Assembly (NCBI RefSeq): GCF_000090795.2 | Contig: NW_003546275.1 | Location: forward strand, 114,787 to 178,786 | Origin: Amphimedon queenslandica | Taxonomy: Eukaryota > Porifera > Demospongiae > Haplosclerida > Niphatidae | Reading direction: 5' to 3' | DNA length: 64,000 nucleotides | Shown here: positions 1-11,336 of the stretch, in pieces | How the letters are laid out: every line of letters starts with the position of its first letter | How positions within the stretch are numbered: the stretch's first letter is position 1 | Program-made: the position numbers and the translations under genes | Notes under the pieces: generated by a model | Told to the model about the DNA's origin: nothing | Database searches by the model: none | Seen by the model: the letters and a program-made list of their open reading frames with translations, nothing else

Positions 1-1044
1 TAGTATGCTAACTGCAGCTGCAAGATCAGGATCCTTCAGTACAGCATCAGCTATTGAACTGAACGATCCATCAGGTGCTACAATTTGAACTTTATTTAAA
101 CCAGCTGAGTCTAGAGATTTACGTAATGTCTGAAAAAAGAAATAAATATACCAAATGAATATAACTTTACTTTAATGTACGTTGAATCAAAATTACGCTC
201 ATTCCATACCTAAACAACAAAGAGTAAGTCATATTGATGTTCTCACTTACTCCAATGTAATCAATGTCCAGTCCATATGTACTCTTAGCTCCCTGTATCC
301 ACTTAATGATATAACCAGCTGTCAGTTCAGGGTACTTGTATGGACTACCACTACCATTACCGACCTGTGTCACGTGACATAATGATATTCATAACACTAG
401 TTCATGTGACTCACCCAAGCAGGAAAAGTCCAAGGGAGCCCATACAATTTGACATTAGGATTACGCTGTAGATTATAGCAATAAATCATTTTGATATAAA
501 TTAGTGATTTTTTTACTTTTTTAGCTTCAGTCATGAGCCACCATTCATATCCACGATGATAATTCTCATCATCTTGACTATGCATGTGTGATGACTCTGT
601 ACCATCTGGAGAAATGAATGGAATAGAATGAGACGAGTTTAAATTGCACTGCACCTGTGCTTTGTCCATCTCCACCAATTTCAACTTTACAAATTTGCAA
701 AGAAGCACCAAAATTCGGCTATTTAAAATAACAATGCAAGAATATGCAAATTCAAAATATGCCAAAACAAAATAACATTAACAAATTAATAGCTTTTGCA
801 ACCTTAAACAATAAGTCAAGAATCTGTGACACTATCTCTTCACTGTAACTAGGCAAAAGTGCAGTGGATGCCTAAGAAAAGAGTAAACTAAAAAAAACTG
901 CATAGTTTAGAGACTCCTCACTCCAGCACTTAATCCACCAATACCATCAAACTTTGGTCCAGTGCCACCAGAATCATCCACATTGTACTGCCCTGTAGTT
1001 AAGTGCAGCAGCACCAATGAAAACATTAACAGCATCAAGACCAT
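1..1044 (-). CDS. GALC: Galactocerebrosidase (GH59), 5' portion; 3' end outside window
   Basis: Lysosomal beta-galactosidase that removes galactose from galactosylceramide and psychosine. Eight exons read leftwards: about 919-1044, 803-871, 655-718, 517-605, 415-465, about 252-362, about 172-209 and 1-131. The first codes for a hydrophobic signal peptide ([15 protein letters not shown]) and then a GPKFDGIGG segment as in vertebrate GALC. Later blocks match the family: [81 protein letters not shown] and APDGSF. The WNER block holds the GH59 acid/base glutamate. All splice phases I joined keep the frame. The gene lies tail-to-head with BRF1 (BRF1 stop 233 bp upstream). CACGTG boxes lie 31-46 bp upstream of the ATG. 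The nucleophile region and C-terminal domains are not in the window. Identity is based on motif recall, not a search. Confidence 0.93.
369..378. promoter_or_regulatory. Perfect CLEAR palindrome inside a GALC intron
   Basis: GTCACGTGAC, the full 10-base CLEAR consensus, lies in the intron just before the exon that starts near 362. It is the third CACGTG in this gene. It could be an intragenic TFEB/MITF-type site or chance; position alone cannot decide. Confidence 0.3.
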
Positions 1045-1277
1045 TATTAAAGTTTGCAGATAAACAAAATGACTCACGTGAGATCACGTGGTCTTAACTA
1101 TCATAGTTATTCTGACGACGCCCATGCATCATTAAAGAGAGTGCAACTTTGTCAGCTCAGCTCACTTAGCATGCTCTGTGGGAAACTTTGCATATAATAA
1201 TCAACTTGAATCAATCATAAATAAAAAATGAAATATTATACATTGAGAGAGATTGATAGTATTATAGTCTAAGCTAA
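1045..1277. other. Intergenic region BRF1 3' / GALC 5'
   Basis: Gap of 233 bp between the probable BRF1 stop and the GALC start. It holds the paired CACGTG boxes (1075-1090) and otherwise AT-rich DNA with no ORF of note. The GALC promoter must lie here or in the BRF1 3' end. Confidence 0.6.
1075..1090. promoter_or_regulatory. Paired CACGTG E-boxes upstream of GALC (CLEAR-like)
   Basis: Two CACGTG cores, at 1075-1080 and 1085-1090, lie 31-46 bp upstream of the GALC start codon. The first sits in TCACGTGA, the core of the CLEAR element bound by MiT/TFE factors at lysosomal genes. The motif is seen in the sequence. Its use is inferred from the known rule for lysosomal genes. Confidence 0.45.
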
Positions 1278-4200
1278 TCATAAAAACCTGTAACAAAAAA
1301 TATAATAAGTTTATTGCTAATGGGAGCTTACTATCTTCACAGTCGCTATTAACTAATGGGTCCCCATCATAAATGAGTTCCTCTATATCCCCATCACCTA
1401 ATCCTCCCTCCTCTTCCTCTTCCTCCTCCTCTTCTAGAATAGGCTGGATGGGTCCTGTTTCTTCTATTACAGGTAAATCTTCAAGTGATGCTTCATCCTT
1501 TCAAATAATTTTTAAAAATAATAATAACCCAATTCCTCATCCCTCTACTTTTTCCGGAGCAGTTTCTTGAGGCGATTTAATAGTTGCTGACATTCGCTGA
1601 AACCTATAATTCAAAACATTACACGGACATTGATATTAGTAGCATCTCACTTGCTTCCAGGGAGAGACGAGGTCAGTAAGTTTCTTTTCCTATTGGCAAG
1701 GGATGGTAGTCTAGTCGACCCTGTCCTACTTGACGAAGTATCGATGGAGAGAAGAGAAGTGGCTCTCTCGTGCCCCCTAAACTGATCGGTCTCTCTCAAT
1801 ATTCTAGTCGCAGTGCTACTCATGTCACTACTCATCTCCAGCTCTCGCTCTCTTTCCAAGTCCCTTAACACGTCATAGTTTATTTTTGAGGACAGTTTCT
1901 TCTCCACTAGCATTCTCTCTATAGCTTCGCCTGCAGTGGCAGCAGGAGACTGATGGGTACGATCTTTTTTTGGTCTATGAACCGTCCTCTGTAGAATAAT
2001 GAACGAAGGATTGCATTAGAGAATAAATCAAAATATCAGCATCAGAATACAGTGTGGTAAATATAATTAAAAATATTATTTTATATAACTATGCTTTCAA
2101 TCAATACCTTTCCTTTGTTTCCTTCCTTTTTAGCTTCTACTGCTGCTAGTCTTTCCTTTCTTGCTATGGTGGGATTCATATAAGATTTAGAGAAATAGTT
2201 CAAAAGTTGCGGACCTTCCATTTCTTTGAGAAAGTCTCCATTTTCGGCAAACCATAATTGCGACTTTATTTTCACTTCTTCCTCCGATAGCAGCATCTTT
2301 AGAAAAAACAGAAGAATAAATGTCAAGAGAGTTGAAGGGATCATTGTAAAGCTACTTGTTCTATTTCTTCATCATCAATTCCTTCTAAATCTAGCTCCTC
2401 TGTCTCTTTTACTGCACTTTCCCCTGCAGTTGCTGAAATAGCTACAGCAACATAGTACATCTATTGTAATGTCAATATCATTCTCACATTCTTCTTCTTC
2501 GTTGCTGGATTTATTCCCTTCTTCCTCCTCCACTAGGTGGACGAGGTCAGAGAGGTCGTCGGTAAGACCAGCAGTAGACAATTGAAGTATTTCCTCACTC
2601 ACACGTGCTTTAGCAATAATATCCTGCACCGACTGCATACCCACTATACCACCAAAACCCAGTCTCTTGAGGCCACTGTCATCATCGCTTGAGTCGTCAT
2701 CTTCTTTGTCTCCATCTTCATCCCCTCCATCCCCTTTATCAACCTGAAATGCGAAAAAAATAATAAGTTATAAATAATATAGTTTTCTATAAAGTGTACT
2801 GTATATCCTGAAATATGAAATAAATAATAAATAATTGTAATGCAGTTTAAAGTCTACTATATATATTCTACCTGTTTCTCTTTGCCTTTCTTCTTCGCCT
2901 CAAGGAAGCATGGAGGATCATTTTCGTACTCTAAGTCAATTTTAAGGAATTCTTCTATGGTTAGACAGCTCGAGGGCGTGTTCTGAAAGTCATCCAATCT
3001 AATAATAGATAATAAAAATATTAATAGTAAGTAAGTAATAAAAATAAAAATAATAATAATGTTGAACAATCACAGTCTCTCTGTACCTTTTTCTTATGGT
3101 TGCTTCTGAGAGTTTGACAATTTTCGAGATCTGCTTCACGGAGCGATTGAAATTATGCAGCCTAGCAGCCACAAGTAAAGCTAAATGAATAAACAAACAA
3201 ACAAACAAACAAACAAATAAATTAAATGAATAGGTACATGTATACCTGCTCCACAGAGGCCAGCAGGACGACGGCCATGATGAATCCAGTCTCGCTTCAT
3301 TCTGGCAACTAACCTCAGGGCAGTCATAGAGACATCATGGACCTTGTCACCCAATTCAAGTTTATGAGCAAACCTGTGGATGTATAAGCATGGGTCTGAA
3401 GAGAAGAAAAGAGAGAGAGAAAGGAGATATAATGCATGCAGTATCATAACATGGAGAGTTCTCAACTTTTCATTTTTGACAAAGTTTGGCCAAAATCCCT
3501 GTACTATAGTACAGGGACTTTGACCCAATTTTCCAGCAACTTTAAAAATCAGATTCAGCTCAAACTTGCTACACAACATAAGAACATGCATATGCATCAG
3601 AATGAATTATAAAAATGGAGATTTCTCAATTTTTCAATTTTGGCAAAATTTGGCACGAGACCCTGTACTTATTAATTTTTTTCCTATCACTTATTCTATT
3701 ATTATTATCTTACTTCTAAACCTAGTAATTTCTGTGTTGTGTTTATTTTGTTAAAGATGTTTGTTAAGGGCTTAGTTCCCTCATGTAATGTACTATAGTA
3801 CAGGGACTTTGGCCAGATTTTTGAGCAACTTTAAAAATTTGTAAAAAAATCCATTTTTGAGAAAAATTCTCAAAATGATTGATCAATTTCATCAAATTCC
3901 CTCCTAGCTGTACTATAGTAAATGATGTCTTGTTAAATCAAAAATATACTGGCAAGGTGTTGAGCACTATGCCCGAATCCCGTGGGCAAACACTACCTAA
4001 TGCTGGTGGGTTGATGTGTAGAGCTGTTGAAAGTCTCAGGTAAGCTCTCCCCAAAGAGTAGACGTTAATCTACACAAGAGGATATCCAATTCAATGACAT
4101 GTGAATCCCCCCCCCATCTTACCTGGAGTACATCACTGAAGTCAAGTAACATATCTTTATAATGATAGTTAAGCTAACAATCATAACACACTAACAACTT

Positions 4201-5035
4201 TTATAAATTAATGGATTCCGTGATAATAATTTAAGAGCATTAAAGGGTGCATTAGCACCACCTGCTACAATAAAGAACTATTTGTATTAGTAAAGGATAC
4301 GTGGGGTTCCTTCGCTCCTACAGACCAGATAGAGGCAAGCAGTATCCATTATACTTGATTTTCTACCTCTTGTAAGATTGAGCTGGAGCGCCATCTTAAA
4401 GAAACCAAAAGCCATATCAATACAATGCTGATTCAGCTTCAGCTGAGACCCCAAGTGTGTCAAGCGTCTCTTAGCTACAGCAAAAAAATATTATTAATTT
4501 TATAGCAAAAAATAACATTATTAATCTTATAGCAAAATATTATTATTATTATTAATTTTATAGCAAAATATCATTATTCAATGTTATGCTGGATAGTCCT
4601 AAAGTGTAAGTAATTCATACCTTGTTGAAGTGTGGCCTCCCGTGAGTTTTTATTCAAGCCATGCGAATACTTGAAACCAGCCAAACTAGGAGCTTTCGAA
4701 CCACCACCGCCAGCTAAGAAGACAAAAATGGAACAATGCAATGTAATGCAAGAAATGGGAGGGGTTTGGCTATTTAAGACTAAAATAAAATATTTTAATT
4801 TATAGCATTAAATTTGTGAATGCATCATGCAGTAGTTACATTCAGTAGATACGAACTGTCCCACGAGGGCCAAGGATCCGCTGCTTTGCTCCTGGAAGGT
4901 TAGCTCTGACACGATAATGTCCTCTTCCAGGACGACACCACATCCAACACAGACAGCATCACCCCTCGCGGTGTCTTTCTCTATCTCAGACCCACCACAG
5001 TGAGGGCAAGAGCTGCTGCTAGTAGCAGTGGCCAT
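1278..5035 (-). CDS. BRF1: Transcription factor IIIB 90-kDa subunit (BRF1)
   Basis: TFIIB-related subunit of TFIIIB; it recruits RNA polymerase III to tRNA and 5S genes. About 15 exons on the minus strand. The N-terminus is a TFIIB-type zinc ribbon (CPHCGG..CVGCGVV) followed by the Brf signature IIVSE..F and VGQFVS. Two cyclin folds follow, with blocks [67 protein letters not shown] and [15 protein letters not shown]. The C-terminal Brf1 TBP-binding region has [14 protein letters not shown] and the block [16 protein letters not shown]. The tail is acidic, with a long Glu run, and I place the stop in a tiny last exon near 1278-1288, which is the least certain join. Start ATG chosen at 5035 because the ribbon begins just after it. 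A large intron (about 3397-3985) carries copies of the 186-bp palindromic repeat. Divergently paired with Dicer. Confidence 0.93.
3183..3216. repeat. (AAAC)n microsatellite in BRF1 intron
   Basis: Short run of AAAC units in the intron between the GLCGAG and ALLVAAR coding blocks of BRF1. Confidence 0.7.
3453..3945 (-). repeat. 186-bp palindromic repeat, partial copies in BRF1 intron
   Basis: One nearly complete unit (about 3453-3640) carries the intact 20-bp palindrome at 3497-3516. A truncated second unit starts at about 3640. Separate fragments at 3788 and 3910 keep only part of the palindrome (GTACTATAGTACAGGG and TGTACTATAGTA). Orientation is opposite to the array in RBM25. See the SAV1/PP1 array for the best-preserved copies. 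Confidence 0.8.
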
Positions 5036-5113
5036 AATTAACGTGACCTGTGTCAAAAAAGAAAATAAAATAAATTATCAAGAAGGCGGGGCGTGTAAAA
5101 TTTAACCTACAAG
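5036..5113. promoter_or_regulatory. Bidirectional promoter between BRF1 and Dicer
   Basis: Only 78 bp separate the BRF1 ATG (minus) from the Dicer ATG (plus), so both promoters must be here or overlap the first exons. It contains a GC box, GGCGGGGCGTG, at 5085-5095 and an A-rich centre. The Dicer start codon lies in AAGATGGCG, like a YY1 site. Confidence 0.7.
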
Positions 5114-8100
5114 ATGGCGTCTGGAGAGACCGTGAAGATGCCAATGGAGAAGAAAGAACTCCGTAAGGGCCGCCCTTATCAGGATAAAATGGTAGAGTAT
5201 GCAATTAAAGAGAACACAATAGTCTCCCTCGGGACTGGAGCAGGGAAGACGTTTGTAGCAGTAATGCTGATAAGAGAAATGGCTCACTTTGCTGAAGGAC
5301 AGTTCACAGAGTCTGAGGGACAGAGAATTATATTTTTAGCACATACAGGTATTTTAGTAATACTTTTAATATAGCGGGTAATTGTAAGGACTATATTTTG
5401 CTAATAAAAATACTGCAAAGTGCAAATAATGTACATGTATGTGTAAATACTTTAATTCTTGTTACCATTTTTGCAAAAGAAAATTAAAACTCCACAAAAA
5501 ATTTTATGTTTAAGAAATAATAATTTTTACATTAAAAGACCATTTGTATAATGCTTATTTTTTCTTAGTTCCTCTTGTCAAGCAGCAAGCAGAGTACATA
5601 CGTGATAACACTAGCCTTAAAGTCTTTGAGTTTGTCGGAGACCCTAAAGGTAATATTGACAGCTGGCCTAAGGAGACTTGGTACAATCACTTCAACGCTG
5701 CCAACGTCCTCGTCTTCAGTCGAACAATCTTCTTAGATCTACTCATGAAAGGTTTCATCAAGCCTCGTCAACTCTGTCTTATTGTATTTGATGAGTGTCA
5801 CCATGCTACAAAGAATGATCCTTTTGTTCAAATTATGAAAGTGGTTAAAGATGCTCCACCCGAGGAGAGACCACGTATTCTGGGCCTCTCCGCATCACTA
5901 CTGGGACAAAAGGTTAGGACATACAATGTGCATGTACTTGTACTTGTATATGTGAACAGTATATGCATGTAGTTTTACAGTAACAGATGCACTGTATACA
6001 TGTATGTATTTTAAAGCTTGTATTATTATTATTTTATTTATTTTATTTTTTAAGGTTAAGCCCGGTGATTTAAAGAAAGGAGTGAAGAATTTGGAAGCAA
6101 CCCTAATGTCCACGGCCAGGACTGCCCCCGATATGGAGGAAGTCCTCAAATTTGCTACTAACCCTGATGAGAAGATAGCTAGCTATGAGAGTGCTCTTGA
6201 TGAGCCTGCCTCTCTTCTTAAAGAGATCATACACCCGCCACTCGTCTTCCTACAGACCAAAATCCAAGAGAGGAAGGGAAAGCTCGAAGAGACTGCGAAG
6301 AACCTCCTCGACGACCTCCATCACATTTTAATTGATCTTGGCCCTGCCAGTGCTGCTGGTTTTGTTTCTGTGGCTATTTTTGAGTTACGTAAAGCTATAG
6401 AATATACTGATACTATTGACGAATGGGAGAAACACATTGCCTGGCTTGCATTAGAAAAATTATATATATTTGAAGCCTCTTGTCGCCAGTTTAAGACAAA
6501 GTACGGTATACTACAGGACAGTAACAAAGTCAAAACTTTGCTGGATGAGATCAGAGACACTGTATCAGCTAATGGAGAGATGAGTGACAGTCCTCCCAGC
6601 AAAGGAACAAAGGAAGAGGCCAAAGGTGAGGAAGAGAAGGAGGAAGAGGTGCAGAAGAAAGATCAGAAGTCTTCTCCTCAAGCTAAGAGAGCCCTAAGAG
6701 GTATTATATTTGCAGAGAGACGTCACACGGCTTTGTGCCTGTCCAAGCTAATACAGGAAAAGAAGAAGACACAGCCGGACCTCAAGCATGTTTCGTGTGA
6801 TTTTGTAGTCGGCCATAGCCTTGGTCAGAGTGGAAATGCCATGAGGAAAGAAGCTCGTATGAAGTCCTCAAGACAAGAACAAGTACTGGGCAAGTTTCGT
6901 AAGGGAACAGTGAATCTCCTGGTGGCTACCAGCGTGATTGAGGAGGGGGTGGACGTGCCAAGGTGTAATCTTGTGATTCGTTTTGATCTTCCACAGAACT
7001 TTCGTTCGTATGTTCAATCCAAAGGACGAGCCAGGGACAAGCCGTCTAAATTTGTACTACTCCTGAGTGACATGGAGAAGAATAAGTTGGGAGAGATTAG
7101 GTGCTATCATCAGCTAGAGACTGAACTGATTGAGCTCTGCCAGTCTGATAGGGCTCTCCCCTCCGAGGAGGAGATTCAGAAGAAGATGGCCGACATTATT
7201 CCACCGTACATGCCTAACGGAACTGAAGGAGCTAGAGTTAGCCTTGGAAACAGTCTAACTCTCCTCCACAGGTAATTATCATTATCATGTACATTAAATA
7301 TTGCTAAATATATGGTTATTATTTAGCTAAAATATGCTGAAGTTTACTGTGAGATTACTGAACATACTGTAGGTATTGTGGTCGTCTTCCTCAAGATGAG
7401 TACACAAAACTGTCTCCTCATTTTGAAGTTAAGAAGATACCAAAAGCTGGCGGGCGCACACTGTCATTAAGTGAGCTATCTCTTGAAGAGGAGGATGAAG
7501 ATCCTAATCATAATTATATTTGCTCGTTATTTTTGCCAATCAACTGTCCCTTGAGATCAGATATCATTAAAGTATGACAATTACCAGAGTTTTTAACCTT
7601 CCTCTCTCTCTCTCTCTAGTCTCCTCCACTAGGCACTAAGCAACAGTCGCAAAGAGCAGCTGCATTATATGCTATGGAGAAGTTGCATAAAATGGATGAA
7701 GTTGATGATCTTTTCAAAGCAAAGGCATCAGCTGATTCCGACGATGAAGATGTCAAAGAAGAGAAAAAGGGAGAGAAAACTGGAGCAGGGAGTGATAAGA
7801 AATCCTCCTCATACAAGAAAGAGGTTTGTATGTGTAGATAAGCAATAAGCATTATGAATTTCTCTCTCTCTCTTTCTCTCTCTCCTTTCCTCTTGCAGGT
7901 TTCACCACTATTAACTGGTTGTTTTGAATCATCAGTTAATGCCACTGGTTACTTTGCTTATGCTTTTGTTATCAAAGAAGAAACGAGGGGTTTGCTGTAC
8001 TCCAAGACTCAAGGGGTTGCTATGCTAACTAAAAAGCAGCTTCCATATTGGATGGTAAGTATTGATGTATATACATGCACATACATATTCTTTTGCAAAA

Positions 8101-10892
8101 AATGAAACAAAATTTAGTTTATGATTAAAAGATTTTAAATGATAATTGTATTTTTATTATTAATAGATCCCTGCCTATTCTCTGTATGTGAAAGACAACT
8201 CAGAGACTGAGATAAAATTGACAGTGACTTTAAAACCAGTCACCCAACACATTCCTTCTCTAACTGATGAGGAACTGAATATTTATCGCTCGTTTCATCA
8301 CAATGTATTCACTGACATACTCTTCATCACTCCCGACAATCTTGAGGCTAACTTTGACAAAGCAATTAAAGATTACATCATTGTTCCTGTTACTATAAAT
8401 AGCTTGGATGGGAAAACCGTAGATGACATTAAACTCGATTTTGCTCATGCAAAGAGCATAGTTAGCTATTATGAAGCTGGAGAGAAGAGGAAGCCATCAA
8501 AACCATACACACCTTCATCCCTCAATAGTTGTCTTGTTACACCTGCGTATAGGGATTCCACCATTCCTGGCCTCCAGGAAATATTTTGGGTTGAAATGGA
8601 TGAGTCCAAGACTCCACTATCTCCTTTTAACTATCCAAAGTTTGCCAATTTTGTAGAGTTTTTTAAGAGCAAGTACGACTATGAGATTATCGATAAGGAC
8701 CAGCCTGCTCTAATCTGTCGGAGGGTCAATACAAGTTTCCTTAAGCTTTTCACATCACGGTATCTTATGAGTGAACCGGCAGTTAAGAAAACTGACATCA
8801 CAATGTTTCCTGAGCTGGTTCACGTGTTCCCTGTCTCTGTTTCTTTTTGGCGTGTCCTCAGGTGCCTCCCTGCAATGCTCTGGCGAGTGGAGTCACTCCT
8901 AATAGCCCACAAACTCTCCACCAGGATAAGAATGGAGACTGGAATTGGTCGTGAGAACTCCGACACATTTCTCCTAACGGATACTAGTGTTAGGGGTTAT
9001 GCTGACTCGGGTCATGGAGTGTTACCATCACGCAGGCTACAATACTTGAATGATTTGACACCTGATATTACCAAAGTGCCCTCTGACGAAGAGATCCGTT
9101 ATTCAAACAGGGGGCCTGATAATTGTCTAATATTGCAGGCCCTCACCCCCAGGGGAGCAAACGATTCGATTAACCTAGAGCGTCTAGAGTTGTTAGGTGA
9201 TTCGTTTCTAAAGCTTGTTACGTCAGTTTATCTGTACAACTTAAGACCAAACAGCCATGAGGGGAAGCTATCAGAAGCTAGATCAAGACGAGTTGCTAAT
9301 ATTAATCTGTTTGTCCTCGGTAAGAAGAAAGGTATCACTAGCGCAATACTATCAGATGATTTTGTCAGTGGCATTGATAGCTTTAAGGAGAGGCTCACGT
9401 GGGTACCGCCTGGCTATGCAGCTTTGGAAGAGTCTCACAAAGTCACTGATAAAAGTGTTGCTGATACAGTAGAGGCACTGATAGGAGCGCATACAGTGGC
9501 TGGAGGCTTAGAGGGAGGAATAACACTTATGAAGTGGTTTGGGATTAAAATCAATGATGGTTCTTCTACTATTGCACCTCCTAAATCTACCTCCAGCAAT
9601 ACACGTTCACTACTCCTTGCTGAGTCTGATTCTATATTTTCTAGTCATTTTGGTTCTCCACCTGCCCCTAAGCTTGCTTTTTCAGATAAAGCCATATCTA
9701 CGAGAAATCGCATCCTCCCCCAAGTGAGCAGCATACAAGGAAAGATCGAATACTCGTTTAAAAATGAGCTCCTCCTCATAGAGGCGATGACACATTCGTC
9801 CTATCACAGGAATGACATCACTGGTTGTTATCAGAGATTAGAGTTTTTAGGCGACGCTATTTTAGACTATCTGGTGACATGTCACATATACCAGTCAGAC
9901 TCGTCTGCCGAGCCAGGAGAAATAACAGAGCTGAGATCAGCACTCGTTTGTAATTCTCGTTTTGCCAAGCTCGCCATTTCTCTTAACCTTCACAAGTCAT
10001 TGTGTCACGGCTCTCCGAATCTCTTTAACGATATGAAGAAATATGCTCAATCACTGAGACAAAGAGAGAAAGAAGACATGTTTGAAGAAATGTCAATCAA
10101 TGATAATGACTCAGCTCAGGTAGAAAGAAGGAAAGGGAGAGATTGTTAAAATGAATAATTATGTACCCACACTCTTATTACATGCACATATTATATACAT
10201 GTATTTTAGGCTATAGTTGAGAGTATAAAAGATGGTGATTTTGATGATGATGATGATGATGATGATGACGATGATATAGAGCCACCTAAATCCCTCAGTG
10301 ATTGCTTTGAGGCATTGGCTGGTGCTGTGTTCATTGATAGCGGAATGAACCTACAAACTGTATGGGAAGCCTTTTCCCCATTTCTGGAGCCATTGTTAAG
10401 TAGGAGAGACATGCACCTTTATTTTAGTACTATTGTATGAAATGATGTTTGTTTGTTGGTGCAGTATATGATAAAGTATCATTATCATTATTTTTTTTCC
10501 AGAAAAGTTCAAGAAAAAGAATCTTCCTCCATTGACTCCAATCTGTGAGTTGCATAAACTGATCCCAAAGGATTTGGAAGTCAAGAAAAAAGTGTAAGTC
10601 TTTTTGGCTATAGTACATGTTCATGTGTACTTTATTAGCAGATTAGCACTACCTTATAGCTTAGTAGCATGTGTAAAATTCAAACAAGCTTTTATTCAGC
10701 AATTGGATAGCAGTTTAGGAAAGATAGTATCTTTATATTTCTTTATTATTATTTAGCTTATCAGAGGGTAGATCACTTTGTATTATTGAAATTAAAGATA
10801 AGAATATCTGTGAAATGGCTACTGCTCGCTCGTACAAGAATGCCAAGAACTTTGCAGCTTCTAGAGTTTTAAAAAAATTAGCTGAGAAATAG
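5114..10892 (+). CDS. DICER1: Dicer-type ribonuclease III
   Basis: Cuts long dsRNA and hairpins into small RNAs in the cytoplasm. Ten exons (5114-5351, 5569-5912, 6055-7271, 7372-7569, 7620-7823, 7899-8053, 8167-10119, 10210-10397, 10501-10592, 10756-10892) give roughly 1570 residues. Order: DExD helicase with GTGAGKT and DECHH; helicase C with QSKGRARD; Dicer dimerisation fold with SLFLPINCPLRSDI and LYAMEKLHK; a divergent PAZ region (VTPAYRD, TPLSPF); RNase IIIa (LERLELLGDSFLK, later ADTVEALIG); RNase IIIb (RLEFLGDAILDYL, later SDCFEALAGAVFIDSG); and a C-terminal dsRBD ending AASRVLKKLAEK. Acidic metal ligands are present in both RNase III domains, so it looks catalytically intact. An 11-Asp run lies inside RNase IIIb. 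It is shorter than human Dicer (1922). AATAAA lies at 11013. Confidence 0.95.
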
Positions 10893-11336
10893 TTATTTTA
10901 AAATTGCAATACTTATTATTATTATTGTTATTATTGTTATTAGTATTATTATTATTATTATAAATTCAATTTCAATCAAAAATGAGAGAAAGAGACAAAA
11001 GAGTTGAGGCAGAATAAAAATAGAATAAAATAATTTAAGTCATACAATGTTTAATGTTCACAATAGTTATTATTATTATTGTTATTATTATTTATTTTTG
11101 TAAAATAATAAGATTATTTTTTTCTCCTCTACCATTATTGCTTCATTAGTGTGCACTAGTCACGTGAGAAGTGACGTATTAATTGAAAGTTGCCATAGTG
11201 ATTTTAAATTGGAGGGAAGTTTTGAATGGCGGTCTCCTTCTTCGTGACCCTATAATCCAGCAAGACTCAAGGTTCCTTCTTCTCTGCGGCCTGCCTCGCG
11301 TCTACTTTAAAGCCTGGAGCATCGTAAGAACTTACA
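10893..11336. other. Intergenic region Dicer / Emi1-like gene
   Basis: 444 bp. The left half holds TTA-rich microsatellite and AATAAA signals at 11013 and 11024, suited to Dicer 3' processing. The right half holds the promoter of the F-box gene: TCACGTGA (CACGTG at 11161), a CRE-like GTGACGTA at 11171, and TTTGAA at 11221, which resembles a cell-cycle CHR element. The sites are seen; their use is inferred. Confidence 0.55.
11161..11166. promoter_or_regulatory. CACGTG box upstream of the Emi1-like gene
   Basis: CACGTG in a TCACGTGA context, 171 bp upstream of the start codon at 11337. One of several CACGTG boxes found in promoter positions in this window. Confidence 0.35.
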
